This document shows, piece after piece, positions 55,668 through 64,000 of a DNA stretch of 64,000 nt. The position numbers and the translations under genes were made by a program. The notes below the pieces were generated by a model. That model did no database searches and was not told the origin of the DNA. It worked only from the letters and a program-made list of their open reading frames with translations. Numbering within the stretch: position 1 is the stretch's first letter; each line of letters begins with the position of its first letter. The stretch comes from DATMER01 sp963844885 (GTDB taxonomy: Bacteria; Acidobacteriota; Thermoanaerobaculia; Multivoradales; UBA5704): the NCBI GenBank assembly GCA_963844885.1, contig CAWJQA010000014.1, positions 55,669 to 119,668 on the forward strand, given 5' to 3'.

Positions 55668-57359
55668 TCAGTGCGACGCGCCGCGGAACCGCTCGGTCAG
55701 CTCGACGACCGTCTCGGGTGCGATCTTCTGGAACAGCGGCTGCCCGGCGGACACGGCGCGCCCGGCCGGCAGGCGGTCGAAGCCGGCGAGGCCGTCGAAA
55801 GACACCGCGCCCGGCTTGCCCGTCTCGCCGAGCAGCTCGAAGATGCGCTCGCTGGAGTCGGGGATGATCGAGGCGCTCGTCACCGCGTACAGGTAGCACA
55901 GCTCAAGGCCGAGGCGGAGGATCTCCGAGGCCCGCTCGCGGTCGTTCTTGACCGCCACCCAGGGCTGTGCCTGAGTGACGTACTCGTTGCCCGCCACCCA
56001 CAGGGCGCGCAGGTGGCGCATGGCCTTGCGCACGTTCGTCGCCCGCAACTCCTGGTCGAGCTGCGTGACCAGCTCGCCGCAGCGGGAGATCAGCTCCCGG
56101 TCCAGATCCTCCACCTTGCCCGGCGCCGGGATCTTGCCCTCGAAGTTGCGGCCCACCATGGTGAGGACACGGTTGACGAAGTTGCCGAGCACGTCCGCGA
56201 GATCCTTGTTCACCAGGCCGGCGAAGCCCTCCAGCGAGAAGTCGGAGTCCGTCCCTTCCGGCGCCATGGCGAGCAGCGCGTACCGCCAGTAGTCCGAAGG
56301 GAAGAGCGTCAAGGCCGTGTCGGTGAAGATCCCGCGCCCGCGGCTCGTCGAGAACTTCCCGCCTTCATAAGTGAGCCAACTGAACGACTTGATCTGGTCG
56401 GCCATGACCCAGACGTCGCCGGTCCCGAGCATGGTGGCCGGCCACATGACGGCGTGGAACGGCACGTTGTCCTTGGCCATGAACTGGAGATAGGTGACCT
56501 CGTCCGGCTCTTTCCACCACCGCCGCCAGGCATCCGGGTCGCCGGAGAGCTGCGCCCAGTCGGCTGTGATGCTGATGTAGGCGATGGGCGCGTCGAACCA
56601 GACGTAGAAGACCTTGCCCTCGAAGCCGGGCTTGGGCACGGGGATGCCCCAGGAGAGGTCGCGCGTGATGCTGCGGTCCTGAAGCCCTTCGTCGAGCCAC
56701 TTGTAGGCGATCCCCTTCGTGGTGGACGGCCAGCCGGGATGCTGATCCACCCAGGAGCGCACCCGCTCCTGGAGCACCGAGAGGCGGAGGAACAGATGCT
56801 TGGAGTCGCGGATCTCCAGATTCTTGCCACCGCTGATGGCCGAGCGCGGCTCGATGAGCTGGGTGGGGTCGATGAGCGAGCCGCAGGAGTCGCACTGGTC
56901 GCCGCGCGCGTCTTTGTAGCCGCAGATCGGACAGGTGCCGACGACGTAGCGGTCGGGGAGGAAGCGCTGATCGTCGATGGAGTAGATCTGCGCGACCGTG
57001 CGCTCCTCGACGAAACCGTTCTCGTCCAGCCGGCGGAAGACGGCCTGCGTCATCTCGTGGTTGGTGGGCGACGAGGAGCGGCCGAAGTAGTCGAACGAGA
57101 TCCGGAACTGCTCGTAGATTCGGGCCTGGATCGCATACTGCTCGTCGCAGTACTCCCGCGGCGACTTGCCTTCGGCGAACGCCGCGATCTCGGCGGGCGT
57201 ACCGTGCTCGTCGGTGCCGCAGACGTAGAGAACCTCCTCCCCCTGCTGCCGCAGATGGCGGGCCAGCACGTCGCCCGGGAGCATCGAGCCGATGAGGTTG
57301 CCGAGGTGCTTGACGCCGTTGATGTACGGCAGTGCGCTGGTGATGAGATAGCGGGGCAT
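55668..57359 (-). CDS. metG: Methionyl-tRNA synthetase
   Basis: 563 aa. HLGNLIGS takes the place of HIGH, the KFSTSRG loop that of KMSKS, and the zinc finger is CPICGYKDARGDQCDSCG. ALPYINGVKHLGN, FDYFGRSSSPTN, YVWFDAPIAYIS and the anticodon-binding WVAGNEYVTQAQPWV are usual for MetRS. It lacks the C-terminal tRNA-binding dimerisation domain found in longer forms. ATG preceded by a short leader; upstream gap of 96 bp separates the divergent amrB. Confidence 0.92.
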   Translation of the reverse strand: MPRYLITSALPYINGVKHLGNLIGSMLPGDVLARHLRQQGEEVLYVCGTDEHGTPAEIAAFAEGKSPREYCDEQYAIQARIYEQFRISFDYFGRSSSPTNHEMTQAVFRRLDENGFVEERTVAQIYSIDDQRFLPDRYVVGTCPICGYKDARGDQCDSCGSLIDPTQLIEPRSAISGGKNLEIRDSKHLFLRLSVLQERVRSWVDQHPGWPSTTKGIAYKWLDEGLQDRSITRDLSWGIPVPKPGFEGKVFYVWFDAPIAYISITADWAQLSGDPDAWRRWWKEPDEVTYLQFMAKDNVPFHAVMWPATMLGTGDVWVMADQIKSFSWLTYEGGKFSTSRGRGIFTDTALTLFPSDYWRYALLAMAPEGTDSDFSLEGFAGLVNKDLADVLGNFVNRVLTMVGRNFEGKIPAPGKVEDLDRELISRCGELVTQLDQELRATNVRKAMRHLRALWVAGNEYVTQAQPWVAVKNDRERASEILRLGLELCYLYAVTSASIIPDSSERIFELLGETGKPGAVSFDGLAGFDRLPAGRAVSAGQPLFQKIAPETVVELTERFRGASH

Positions 57360-57455
57360 GTCTTTAGGGGCCTCTCCTGAGGGGGCAGAATCCTAGCACA
57401 GGGGGTTGGGGGGGAAGGCTGTTACGGGTTATCTTATTGGAGGAGGCGTCAGCCC

Positions 57456-58256
57456 ATGCCCACCATTCGCCGCCCGGCCGTGGCCGGCCTGTTCTACCCC
57501 GGGTCCGCTGAAGAGTTGAAATCCACCGTCGAGGCGCTCCTCCGCGAGGCGAGCCCCGAGCCGGGGCCCGCGCCCAAGGCGATCATCGCGCCGCATGCCG
57601 GCTATGTCTATTCCGGACCGACCGCCGCGGTGGCCTTCCAGGCACTGACGGCCGGCGAGGCTCCACGCCGCGTCGTGGTTCTGGGGCCGGCCCACCGGGT
57701 GGCGGTCCGGGGGATCGCGCTACCCGGGGCCGACGCGTTTGCCACGCCTCTGGGCGACGTTCCCGTGGACACCGATCTCGCCGAGGCCGTCTCGCGGCTT
57801 CCCCAGGTCACCATCTTCCCGGAGGCTCACGCGTCCGAGCACTCGCTGGAGGTCGAGTTGCCGTTCCTCCAGGTGCTTTTCCCGGGAGCGCGGGTCCTGC
57901 CGCTGGTCGTGGGGGACGCCGACGAGGACGAGGTCGCCGAGGTGCTCGATCTCGTCTGGGGCGGCCCCGAGACGGCCATCGTCATCAGCTCCGACCTCTC
58001 CCATTACTTGCCGTACGACGTGGCGCGGCGCGTGGACCGGGAGACCGCGGACGAGATCCTGGCCCTGGAAGGGCCTCTCCATTCGCGGCAGGCGTGCGGC
58101 GCCTATCCGATCAATGGCCTGCTCGTGGCGGCCCGCAGCCGCGGCCTGATGCCCCGGCTGCTCGACCTGCGCAACTCGGGAGACACGGCCGGCGACCGCG
58201 GCCGTGTCGTGGGCTATGGCGCGTTCGCGTTCTCGGAGGCGGTGGAGGCGGCGTGA
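57456..58256 (+). CDS. amrB: MEMO family protein (AmmeMemoRadiSam system B)
   Basis: 266 aa. MEMO/LigB-like metal-site residues: APHAGYVYSGPTAAVA, VVLGPAHRV, SEHSLEVELPFLQVLF and SSDLSHYLPYD. MEMO proteins occur with AMMECR1 and a radical SAM enzyme; role in bacteria not settled. ATG has GGAGGAGGCG upstream. Stop overlaps the next start (TGATG). The radical SAM third member is not in the window. Confidence 0.9.
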   Translation: MPTIRRPAVAGLFYPGSAEELKSTVEALLREASPEPGPAPKAIIAPHAGYVYSGPTAAVAFQALTAGEAPRRVVVLGPAHRVAVRGIALPGADAFATPLGDVPVDTDLAEAVSRLPQVTIFPEAHASEHSLEVELPFLQVLFPGARVLPLVVGDADEDEVAEVLDLVWGGPETAIVISSDLSHYLPYDVARRVDRETADEILALEGPLHSRQACGAYPINGLLVAARSRGLMPRLLDLRNSGDTAGDRGRVVGYGAFAFSEAVEAA

Positions 58257-58819
58257 TGGACGAGCAGGGGACCACCCTCCTGGCCGTCGCGCGGCAGAGC
58301 CTGGCCGCGGCGCTGAAGCTCGGCAAAGAGTCCGACTGGAACGAGCTCTGGCTGCGCGAGCCGGGCGCGACCTTCGTCACCCTCCGCCGGCTCGGCGCCC
58401 TTCGCGGCTGTGTCGGTTCGATCCGCGCCTACCGCCCGCTCCTGGACGACGTGTGGAGCAACACCCGGGCCGCGGCGTTCTCGGACACCCGCTTTCCGCC
58501 GGTCCATCGGGATGAATACCCCGAGCTGTCCGTCGAGGTCTCCCTCCTCTCACCCCCCGAGCCCTGCGGCTTCAAGAGCCAGGAGGAGGCCCTGGCCGGG
58601 CTCCGGCCGGGAGTGGACGGCGTCGTCTTCGAATTCCAGGACCGGCGCAGCACTTTCCTGCCACAGGTCTGGGAGCAGCTTCCGGAACCCGCCGACTTCC
58701 TGGCCCACCTCGAGCGCAAGGCGGGGCTGCCGGCGGACTTCTGGCACTCCGATGTCAGGCTCTGGCGCTACACGGTTATGAAGTGGGCGGAGGAGGGGAT
58801 CAGTTCGGCTCGTCGATGA
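58256..58819 (+). CDS. amrA: AMMECR1 family protein (AmmeMemoRadiSam system A)
   Basis: 187 aa. FVTLRRLGALRGCVGSIRA is the AMMECR1 signature, followed by NTRAAAFSDTRFPPV and VEVSLLSPPEP. Usually accompanies MEMO and a radical SAM protein. Starts in the MEMO stop codon. Its end overlaps the convergent toxin fragment by 20 bp. Confidence 0.9.
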   Translation: MDEQGTTLLAVARQSLAAALKLGKESDWNELWLREPGATFVTLRRLGALRGCVGSIRAYRPLLDDVWSNTRAAAFSDTRFPPVHRDEYPELSVEVSLLSPPEPCGFKSQEEALAGLRPGVDGVVFEFQDRRSTFLPQVWEQLPEPADFLAHLERKAGLPADFWHSDVRLWRYTVMKWAEEGISSARR

Positions 58820-59108
58820 CCGCGGCGACCGAGGCGGAAACGGCTGCTTTCTCCAGCCAGTGCTCCAGCCGTTCCGGCTCCTTCTGGGCCAGGATGCGCT
58901 CGCGGGCGTCGAATCTCAAGAGAGGGATGAACGGTTGATCGAGAGGATCTGATTGCTTCTTTGCTTGCCTTAGGCAACGAAGCTCAACCTTATACGCCTC
59001 ACACTCCTTCGCATTGACGGTTGAACCCGCCTCATACGTGAACTGCCAAAGGTGGTATCCTTCGTGAGCGCAAGGCAGCGGTCCACGCAGGGCTCGCATT
59101 TGGGACAT
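58800..59108 (-). pseudogene. Displaced Rhs C-terminal toxin tip with HExxH motif
   Basis: From about MSQMRALRG: PCAHEGYHLWQFTYEAG and AKECEAYKVELRCLRQAKKQSDPLDQPF align with the end of the toxin at 59605-60050 (CAHEEVHVWQ, FECESYQAELRCLLQARRQSRPLDQPY). HEGYH is at 59052-59066 on the minus strand. No Rhs core is attached; it lies directly after the immunity gene, the usual place for displaced toxin tips. The end extends with DARERILAQKEPERLEHWLE, absent from the other copy. It might still be expressed. Confidence 0.65.
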
Positions 59109-59115
59109 TTTCCAC

Positions 59116-59595
59116 TTAATTCCAATTGAACCTTTGACCTTCTTGCGAAGGGTACTCGGACTTAAGGTCCGGCTCGCTTTCAATAGAGTAACGAGTTACA
59201 AGAAGAACATCTGTCACAATCTGACGGCCAATTATTGCGTTCAACTCTCCGGCAAGCTTAGAGCGAAAGGATGGATCCTGAAGCTGAATACCACTTGGAA
59301 GGCCCTTCGTCTCGAGGCGACGCCTCATGAAATTTGCCATCGAATCACGCTCCTCTGGCTTAAGTTTATCCAGATGCTCTGAGCAACCCAGAACAAAGGC
59401 ATCAAGCCCGACCTCCCATTGTCCTATCAATACCACAAGCGGCTCCTTAGACAAACGGAGAAAGGATGGACTGCAATCTCCGGTCAATGTTTTTTTCTCA
59501 GGTGGCGCCATTCGGCTTGACGGATTGTCTTTCAAGCAGCCCATGAGAGAGGAGGTTAGGATCAGGGCTGCTGATAACAAGAGGCGTACTGTCAT
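59116..59595 (-). CDS. Lipoprotein, probable immunity protein for the first Rhs toxin
   Basis: 159 aa. Signal and lipobox LMGC (SSLMGCLKDNPSS), then a soluble domain KEPLVVLIGQWEVGLDAFVLGC, SKLAGELNAIIGRQIVTDVLLVTRYSIE. It starts 9 bp after the Rhs stop; a lipoprotein next to an Rhs toxin usually protects from a toxin acting in the periplasm. AT-richer than the rest of the window, as often seen for toxin/immunity cassettes. No family recognised. Confidence 0.65.
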   Translation of the reverse strand: MTVRLLLSAALILTSSLMGCLKDNPSSRMAPPEKKTLTGDCSPSFLRLSKEPLVVLIGQWEVGLDAFVLGCSEHLDKLKPEERDSMANFMRRRLETKGLPSGIQLQDPSFRSKLAGELNAIIGRQIVTDVLLVTRYSIESEPDLKSEYPSQEGQRFNWN

Positions 59596-59604
59596 ATTTA
59601 AGCC

Positions 59605-61585
59605 TCAAAAGAGTGGCAGAGCGCCAAAGTAAGGTTGATCCAACGGCCGACTTTGGCGCCTAGCCTGCAGGAGGCATCGCAACTCTGCTTGGTACGATTC
59701 GCACTCGAATGTGTTTACCATTAATAATGAAAGAACCCGATTAGCTAGTTGCCAAACGTGTACTTCCTCGTGCGCACATATGCATCGGTCAACGCACCTA
59801 TTACCTTGCGGAACGTACCAAGCGAAGGGATCATGTCCACCTACCTGAACAATTTTTCTTCCTGGCTTGGGTTTGAAATCTGCCGGGGGCTTGCCTTGAT
59901 TGGCACAGTAGAAGGCTCCGAGACGTTGCACTGCCTGAAGTCTCGGACCGAACGCTTGATCATCGCAGCACGCTCGACTTAAATCTACATTATCCATCCT
60001 AGAACAGCGACGCGCTCCTGGCGGAGGTTCCGCTGCAAGTCCCCGAGGATCAGTGAAGTCGAGAGGAGAGTCCGAAACATACAGATAGTGGGTGGAATTC
60101 TCTAGAAACAGTATCGGCTCGTCCTGCGTATACCGCCCCCAACCCGCCCGGTACCAGCGATGCACATTGTAGCTCCGCTCCGTCACCCCATTCGCTCCGG
60201 TAACGAGTTGCTCGGCTTCCTGGCCAGGGAAACGCAGGGGCTGATGCCGGTCGTAGGAGCGCAGAGCATAGATTGAGCCATACGGCTCATGTTCAGCGCG
60301 CCAGATGATTCCCTGGAGCGAGCTGGTCTGCAAAAGCGGGGTGCCGAGATGATCCGTAAAGGTCCAGGAGATAGTGCCGGCCCCATCCACCTGCGCCAGC
60401 GGCCGGCCGTCGAACCAGATGTATTCGTATAGGATGGCCGGGCGCGCGGTCGTCGTGACCTCAGTCTCTGCCATCAGGCTCATTTCGGGCGAATAGAGGG
60501 AGATGCGGCGTGTTGCCGTCGCGGCTTGTGCGGAAACGGCTTTCACAGTCGGTGGAGCTGAAAATCTCGGCTCCATCCTCCAGAACAGCGATCACCGTGC
60601 CGTAGCCAGGGTGCCCAGGGTCCGGACCGTAGGCGGAGGATGTGTCCACTTGGAGCACCACAGTCGCCGCGATGTTGCCGTAGATCGTCGAGCCGCTCTT
60701 CGCGATGCTCGTCGACACAATCACCTGGATGTAGCTTCCGAACTTCGCGGGCGGATTGCTGTTGCCCGGCTTCGAGGTCCAACAGGAGGTATCCAGGTTC
60801 GGCGTATGAGCCTCCGACTGGCAGAGGTGCAACGGCAACAGCGCCGTGGACCATCCCTTGAAATCAGCCTGAGCGGCGTAGTCGCCGCCCTGGACCTGCC
60901 GGCTCCATTGTGCTCCCCAGAATTGCACGCGGTCTCCGAGACGCAGTCCCGGCGTGTTGCCTCCCCAGACTACGAACGAAGTCGGCTGCGCCACGAGCAC
61001 GGTCGTGGCGGCCGAAGACGGTCGATACCAGGCGTCCCCCGCGAAGGCGACTTCGAGCCGGGCGGTGCCGGTGGCGAGGTTCGGGAGGGAAAGCGAGGCT
61101 GTGGCCATGCCGTCGGCTCCGGTGGTGGCGGTGGCCGTGGCGGCGCCGAGGCGGAAGGCCACAGTCCGGCCGGCGAGCGGCTGGCCGTCGTCGTCCACGA
61201 GGTGGGCGCTCACCGTTTGGGCGCCACCGCCGGCTACCACTGAGACACCCGAGAGAGTCAACGCGGTATCTTCCGGAGTGATCACAGCCAGCCGGCTTGT
61301 CGCGGAGCCCGACCAGGCTCCTTCTCCCGCGAAGGCCACGGCGAGCGGCGTGGCTCCCGGCAGGCCGGCAGGGATGATCTCGACGGTGGCCGTGCCGTCC
61401 GCACCGGTGACGGCCGTGGCCGTCTGCGAGCCGAGAATGAATGCCAGGACTCTCCCGGCGAGCGGTTGCCCGGTGGCGCTCTCCGTCAGGCGGGCGGCGA
61501 GATGCATGGGGGCACTGTACTCCCCGACCTGGGCTCCCGTATAGACCAGGGTGGTGGGGCGGAGAACGAGGCAACGAGTTGGCAC
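59605..61585 (-). CDS. Rhs-family protein with HExxH-bearing toxin domain (frame broken)
   Basis: Upstream (61585-60565): Ig/BIG-like repeats (GADGTATVEI, VDDDGQPLAGRTVAFRLG, AGDAWYR) and a beta region. After a frame change near 60565: SLMAETEVTTTARP, YEYIWFDGRPLAQVDG, the Rhs core to RYTQDEP and DFTDPRGL. The last about 140 residues are the toxin candidate, with many cysteines and CICAHEEVHVWQLAN; HEEVH at 59758-59772 minus suggests a zinc metallopeptidase or similar hydrolase. ATG at 61585 is provisional; the frame at the Ig start may extend upstream. The immunity gene follows. Confidence 0.75.
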
Positions 61586-61759
61586 GAGACGGACAGGTCT
61601 TCAGGAACAGGGCGGTGGCGCGGCTGCTGCCACCGGAGAGCGCTTCACTCGAAGAGGTGTCGCATGGGGTGGGTGGCGGGGTTGGGACGCTGGAGCGCTG
61701 GCGCAGTGAGACGCTGTCCATGCCCGCTCGCGAGCGAGCACCTTTGCGCAGTGCCAAGC

Positions 61760-61955
61760 TGCTCGGCGTCCTGGCCCGGAAAGCGCAGAGGTTGACGCCG
61801 ACCGTAGGAGCGCAATGCGTAGACAGAGCCGCACGGCTCGTGCTCGGCGCGCCAGACGATTCCTTGAAGAGAACTGGTTTGCATCAACGGTGTGCCAAGG
61901 TGATCAGTAAACGTCCAAGACACCGTACCGCCCGGGCTGAATGGTGTGTTAGCTA
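61760..61955 (-). pseudogene. Rhs core fragment
   Basis: GGTVSWTFTDHLGTPLMQTSSLQG through WRAEHEPCGSVYALRSYGRRQPLRFPGQDAEQLGTA matches the cores at about 60200-60400 and 62940-63110 but has no toxin end. It starts right after the immunity gene stop, as left by recombination between Rhs cores. Confidence 0.8.
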
Positions 61956-62330
61956 TTAAATCTGGATCCATGATATCTCGAGGGATCGACAAAGAATGTT
62001 GCCATGCTTGTCTAGATAGACCAAGAGAGTAGCTTTTCGAGTCCATGTATAGATGAAAACTCTTTCCGCCTTTGCCGAACATGGACTGGCAAGACCTTCT
62101 GAAAACGGAGCGGAGATCTGAGAGTCGGGAATTCCTAATAGTTCGATGAGTTGCCCCTCGCTCACGCCGGGAACTATTTTCAAGAAGGCGCTATCCCGCT
62201 TGGCAGCGGCGGCAAAAAATATTCCATATCCCACCAGTGCTATCGACGCAACACCAAGCAGCGCAGTCAAGCGCCGACGCCGACGGCCTGAAGGAAATGA
62301 TGGACTAGAACCAAAACGAAAAATTCCCAT
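61956..62330 (-). CDS. Membrane-anchored BamE/SmpA-like protein, probable immunity protein for the second Rhs toxin
   Basis: 124 aa from MGIFRFGSS; GGAGA upstream. A basic stretch (GRRRRRL), one membrane helix (ALLGVASIALVGYGIFFAAAA), then FLKIVPGVSEGQLIELLGIPDSQI and VFIYTWTRKATLLVYLDKHGNIL, which has the order of BamE/OmlA-like folds. It overlaps the toxin end by 26 bp, the typical place for an immunity gene. The region is AT-rich relative to the window. Confidence 0.6.
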   Translation of the reverse strand: MGIFRFGSSPSFPSGRRRRRLTALLGVASIALVGYGIFFAAAAKRDSAFLKIVPGVSEGQLIELLGIPDSQISAPFSEGLASPCSAKAERVFIYTWTRKATLLVYLDKHGNILCRSLEISWIQI

Positions 62331-64000
62331 TGCACTTTCTCCAAGGATGCGTAAAATCGATAAACCACTGAGTAAGATGAGAGTCGATTTCGTTGAAAGC
62401 CCGGTTAAAAAATACTCCGCATGCACTCTCACAAGCGAACTGGGTCTTGAAATTTTTTTGCCCCAGCTCTCTGGTCATTTGCACTACTTCCTCAAAGGAT
62501 TTATCGTAGACAAGGACATGTCGAAGCTCCTCGTGCCGAATTTTACTGGGATCATAGCAGTCCGTCGAGTAGTAGACGGGAATCGGCTCCTTGAGCCGCA
62601 CGGAAACACTCGGTACCCATGTTCCCTCCGCACAATGGCAGGTGCAATCAACCCGGAAGAGTGGCTTTGTGCAACCCAACGCACTATCGCTCTTGCAGAT
62701 TTTCTGCACTTCTCTGTTTGGTCGCGGCTTGAATACCACCGGCAGCAAACCGAACGGATCAACAATGGCAAGTGGATCTCCACTCGCGTAGGAAAGAAGA
62801 TTCAGGTCCCCTTCGATGCCAATCGGATCCGCCTGCGTATACCGCCCCCACCCCGCCCGGTACCACCGATGCACGTTGTAGCTCCGCTCCGTCACCCCAT
62901 TCGCGCCAGTGCCGAGCTGCTCGGCTTCCTGACCCGGGAAGCGCAAGGGTTGATGCCTATCGTAGGAGCGCAGGGCGTAGACAGAGCCGTACGGCTCATG
63001 CTCGGCGCGCCAGACGATTCCCTGGAGAGAACTGGTTTGCAGCAGCGGAGTACCGAGGTGGTCCGTGAAGGTCCAGGACACCGTGCCGGCCCCGTCCACC
63101 TGCGCCAGCGGCCGGCCGTCGAACCAGATGTATTCGTAGAGGATGGCCGGGCGCGCGGTCGTCGTGAGCTCGGTCTCCGCCATCAGGCTCATCTCCGGCG
63201 TGTAGAGGGAGATGCGGCGTGTCGCCGCTACGGCCTGCGCGGACAACGATGTGACGCCGCGGAGCCGAAAACCCCGGCTCCGTCCTCCAGGACGGCGATA
63301 ACCGTTCCATAGCCGGGGTGTCCGGGGTCCGGACCGTAGGCGGAGGACGTGTCCACCTGAAGCACCACAGTCGCCGCGATGTTGCCGTAGATGGTCGAGC
63401 CGGTCTTTCCAATGCTCGTTGACACGATCACCTGAATGTAATTTCCAAGTTTCGCAGGCGGGTTGCTGTTGCCCGGCTTCGAGGTCCAGCAGGAGGCATC
63501 GAGCCGCGGAGTACCGGTCGTATGGGCAGTCGGCTGGCAGAGGCGCGGCGGGAGCGGCGCGGTGGACCAGCCTTTGAAATCAGCCTGGGCGGCGTAGTCG
63601 CCGCCTTGGACTTGGCGACTCCACTGAGCTCCCCAGAACTGCACGCGGTCTCCGAGACGCAGGCCCGGCGTGTTGCCGCCCCAGATCACGAAAGAGGTCG
63701 GCTGCGCCACAAGGATGGTCCTAGCAGCGGACGATGATCGATACCAAGCATCTCCCGCGAATGTGGCTTCAAGCCGAGCGGTGCCGGTGGTGAGGCTCGG
63801 GACGGCGAGTGAGGCCGCAGCCGTGCCATCCGCGCCGGTGGTGGCTTCGGCCACGGCGGTGCCGAGGCGGAAGGTTACAGTCCGGCCGGCAAGCGGTTGG
63901 CCGTCATCATCCACGAGGCGGGCGCTCACCGGCTGGGCGCCACCGCTGGCTACAGCGGAAACTCCAGAGAGAGTCAAAACCGTATCTTCCGGGGTGATGA
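62305..64000 (-). CDS. Rhs-family protein with second toxin domain (frame broken, continues past window edge)
   Basis: Ig-like repeats enter from the right edge (VDDDGQPLAGRTVTFRLG), then the same beta region as the first Rhs gene, a frame change near 63240, the Rhs core (WFDGRPLAQVDG to RYTQADPIGIEGDLNLLSYASGDPLAIVDPFGL) and a toxin candidate of about 140 aa unrelated to the first: DCTCHCAEGTW, YDPSKIRHEELRHVLVYDKSFEEVV, ACESACGVFFNRAFNEIDSH. HEELRH may be a metal site. The core frame is intact from 63246. Confidence 0.72.

Larger units (their letters stand above)
60160..64000 (-). repeat. Duplication of Ig-repeat plus Rhs core segment
   Basis: The segment about 60160-61290 and the segment about 62880-64000 are near-identical over about 1.1 kb (Ig-like repeats, beta region, core), diverging sharply at the toxin. 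A third, short copy of the core is at 61760-61955. Confidence 0.85.

Noticed and set aside
60461..60576. Shared programmed frameshift in both Rhs genes
   Set aside because: Breaks fall at the same place, but the shifts are in opposite directions and the junctions differ in length by 2 bp.
1..64000. tRNA, rRNA, insertion sequences or integrase genes
   Set aside because: No cloverleaf, rRNA core, transposase or integrase motifs were seen; a tRNAscan run would settle the tRNA point.

Overview
The window is about 68% GC bacterial chromosome from a Gram-negative organism with an outer membrane. It carries OmpP1/FadL, a small beta-barrel, a cytochrome-free aerobic CO dehydrogenase and many lipoproteins or secreted proteins. 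A Pkn-type serine/threonine kinase fused to a PD40/TolB propeller, a secreted protein with a C-terminal domain I associate with Acidobacteriota, DUF2167, DUF1028 and a form I CO dehydrogenase with XdhC-YHS together suggest Acidobacteriota, perhaps Thermoanaerobaculia. That assignment is inference; no rRNA gene is present. I saw no tRNA gene or CRISPR array.

Layout. 0-9 kb: kinase-propeller, a 65-aa Cys-containing peptide gene, a baeRF-type protein, a CBS protein, an orphan antitoxin-like gene, DUF1028, a degenerate GGDEF protein and a DASS-type symporter. 9-14 kb: outer-membrane and secreted proteins around a non-coding element, a 104-bp tandem array between about 78-bp inverted repeats, then a secreted PHP-like/lamin-tail protein. 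14-23 kb: DUF2167, a zinc-ribbon membrane protein, two DUF427 proteins, a PIN toxin pair, a patatin phospholipase, EgtB, a nitronate monooxygenase and OsmC. 23-28.5 kb: CusF-like copper protein, pgi-glk, DinB, a palindrome cluster and an RHH/HNH pair. 28.6-39.3 kb: CO oxidation locus (xdhC, mocA-like, xdhC-YHS, coxD, coxE, coxG, coxM, coxS, coxL), interrupted by an AAA ATPase plus TOPRIM-like pair. 39.3-45.1 kb: ParDE-like toxin-antitoxin, small unknowns, FadL and two tandem paralogues of unknown family. 45.3-55.7 kb: chemosensory operon mcp-cheW-cheW-like-mcp-cheA(REC)-cheB-REC/GGDEF-cheR(TPR). 55.7-58.8 kb: metG and two AmmeMemoRadiSam genes. 58.8-64 kb: Rhs polymorphic-toxin locus on the minus strand, with two Rhs genes, two different C-terminal toxin candidates, their probable immunity genes and displaced fragments.

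How it works together. The cox genes would form and mature a form I molybdenum-copper CO dehydrogenase: MSL are structural, while XdhC, MocA-like, CoxD, CoxE and CoxG act in maturation or membrane attachment. pgi and glk feed glucose into glycolysis. The Che operon has its own receptors, kinase, adaptation enzymes and a c-di-GMP output, so it may control something other than swimming.

Quality warning. Many genes carry single-base insertions or deletions that break the frame while the protein stays recognisable in the other frames. They are especially dense in the kinase (0.46-0.60 kb), coxS/coxL (36.5-39.2 kb) and the first mcp (45.4-46.5 kb). I treat most as consensus errors, so such genes are given as one CDS with the breaks stated.
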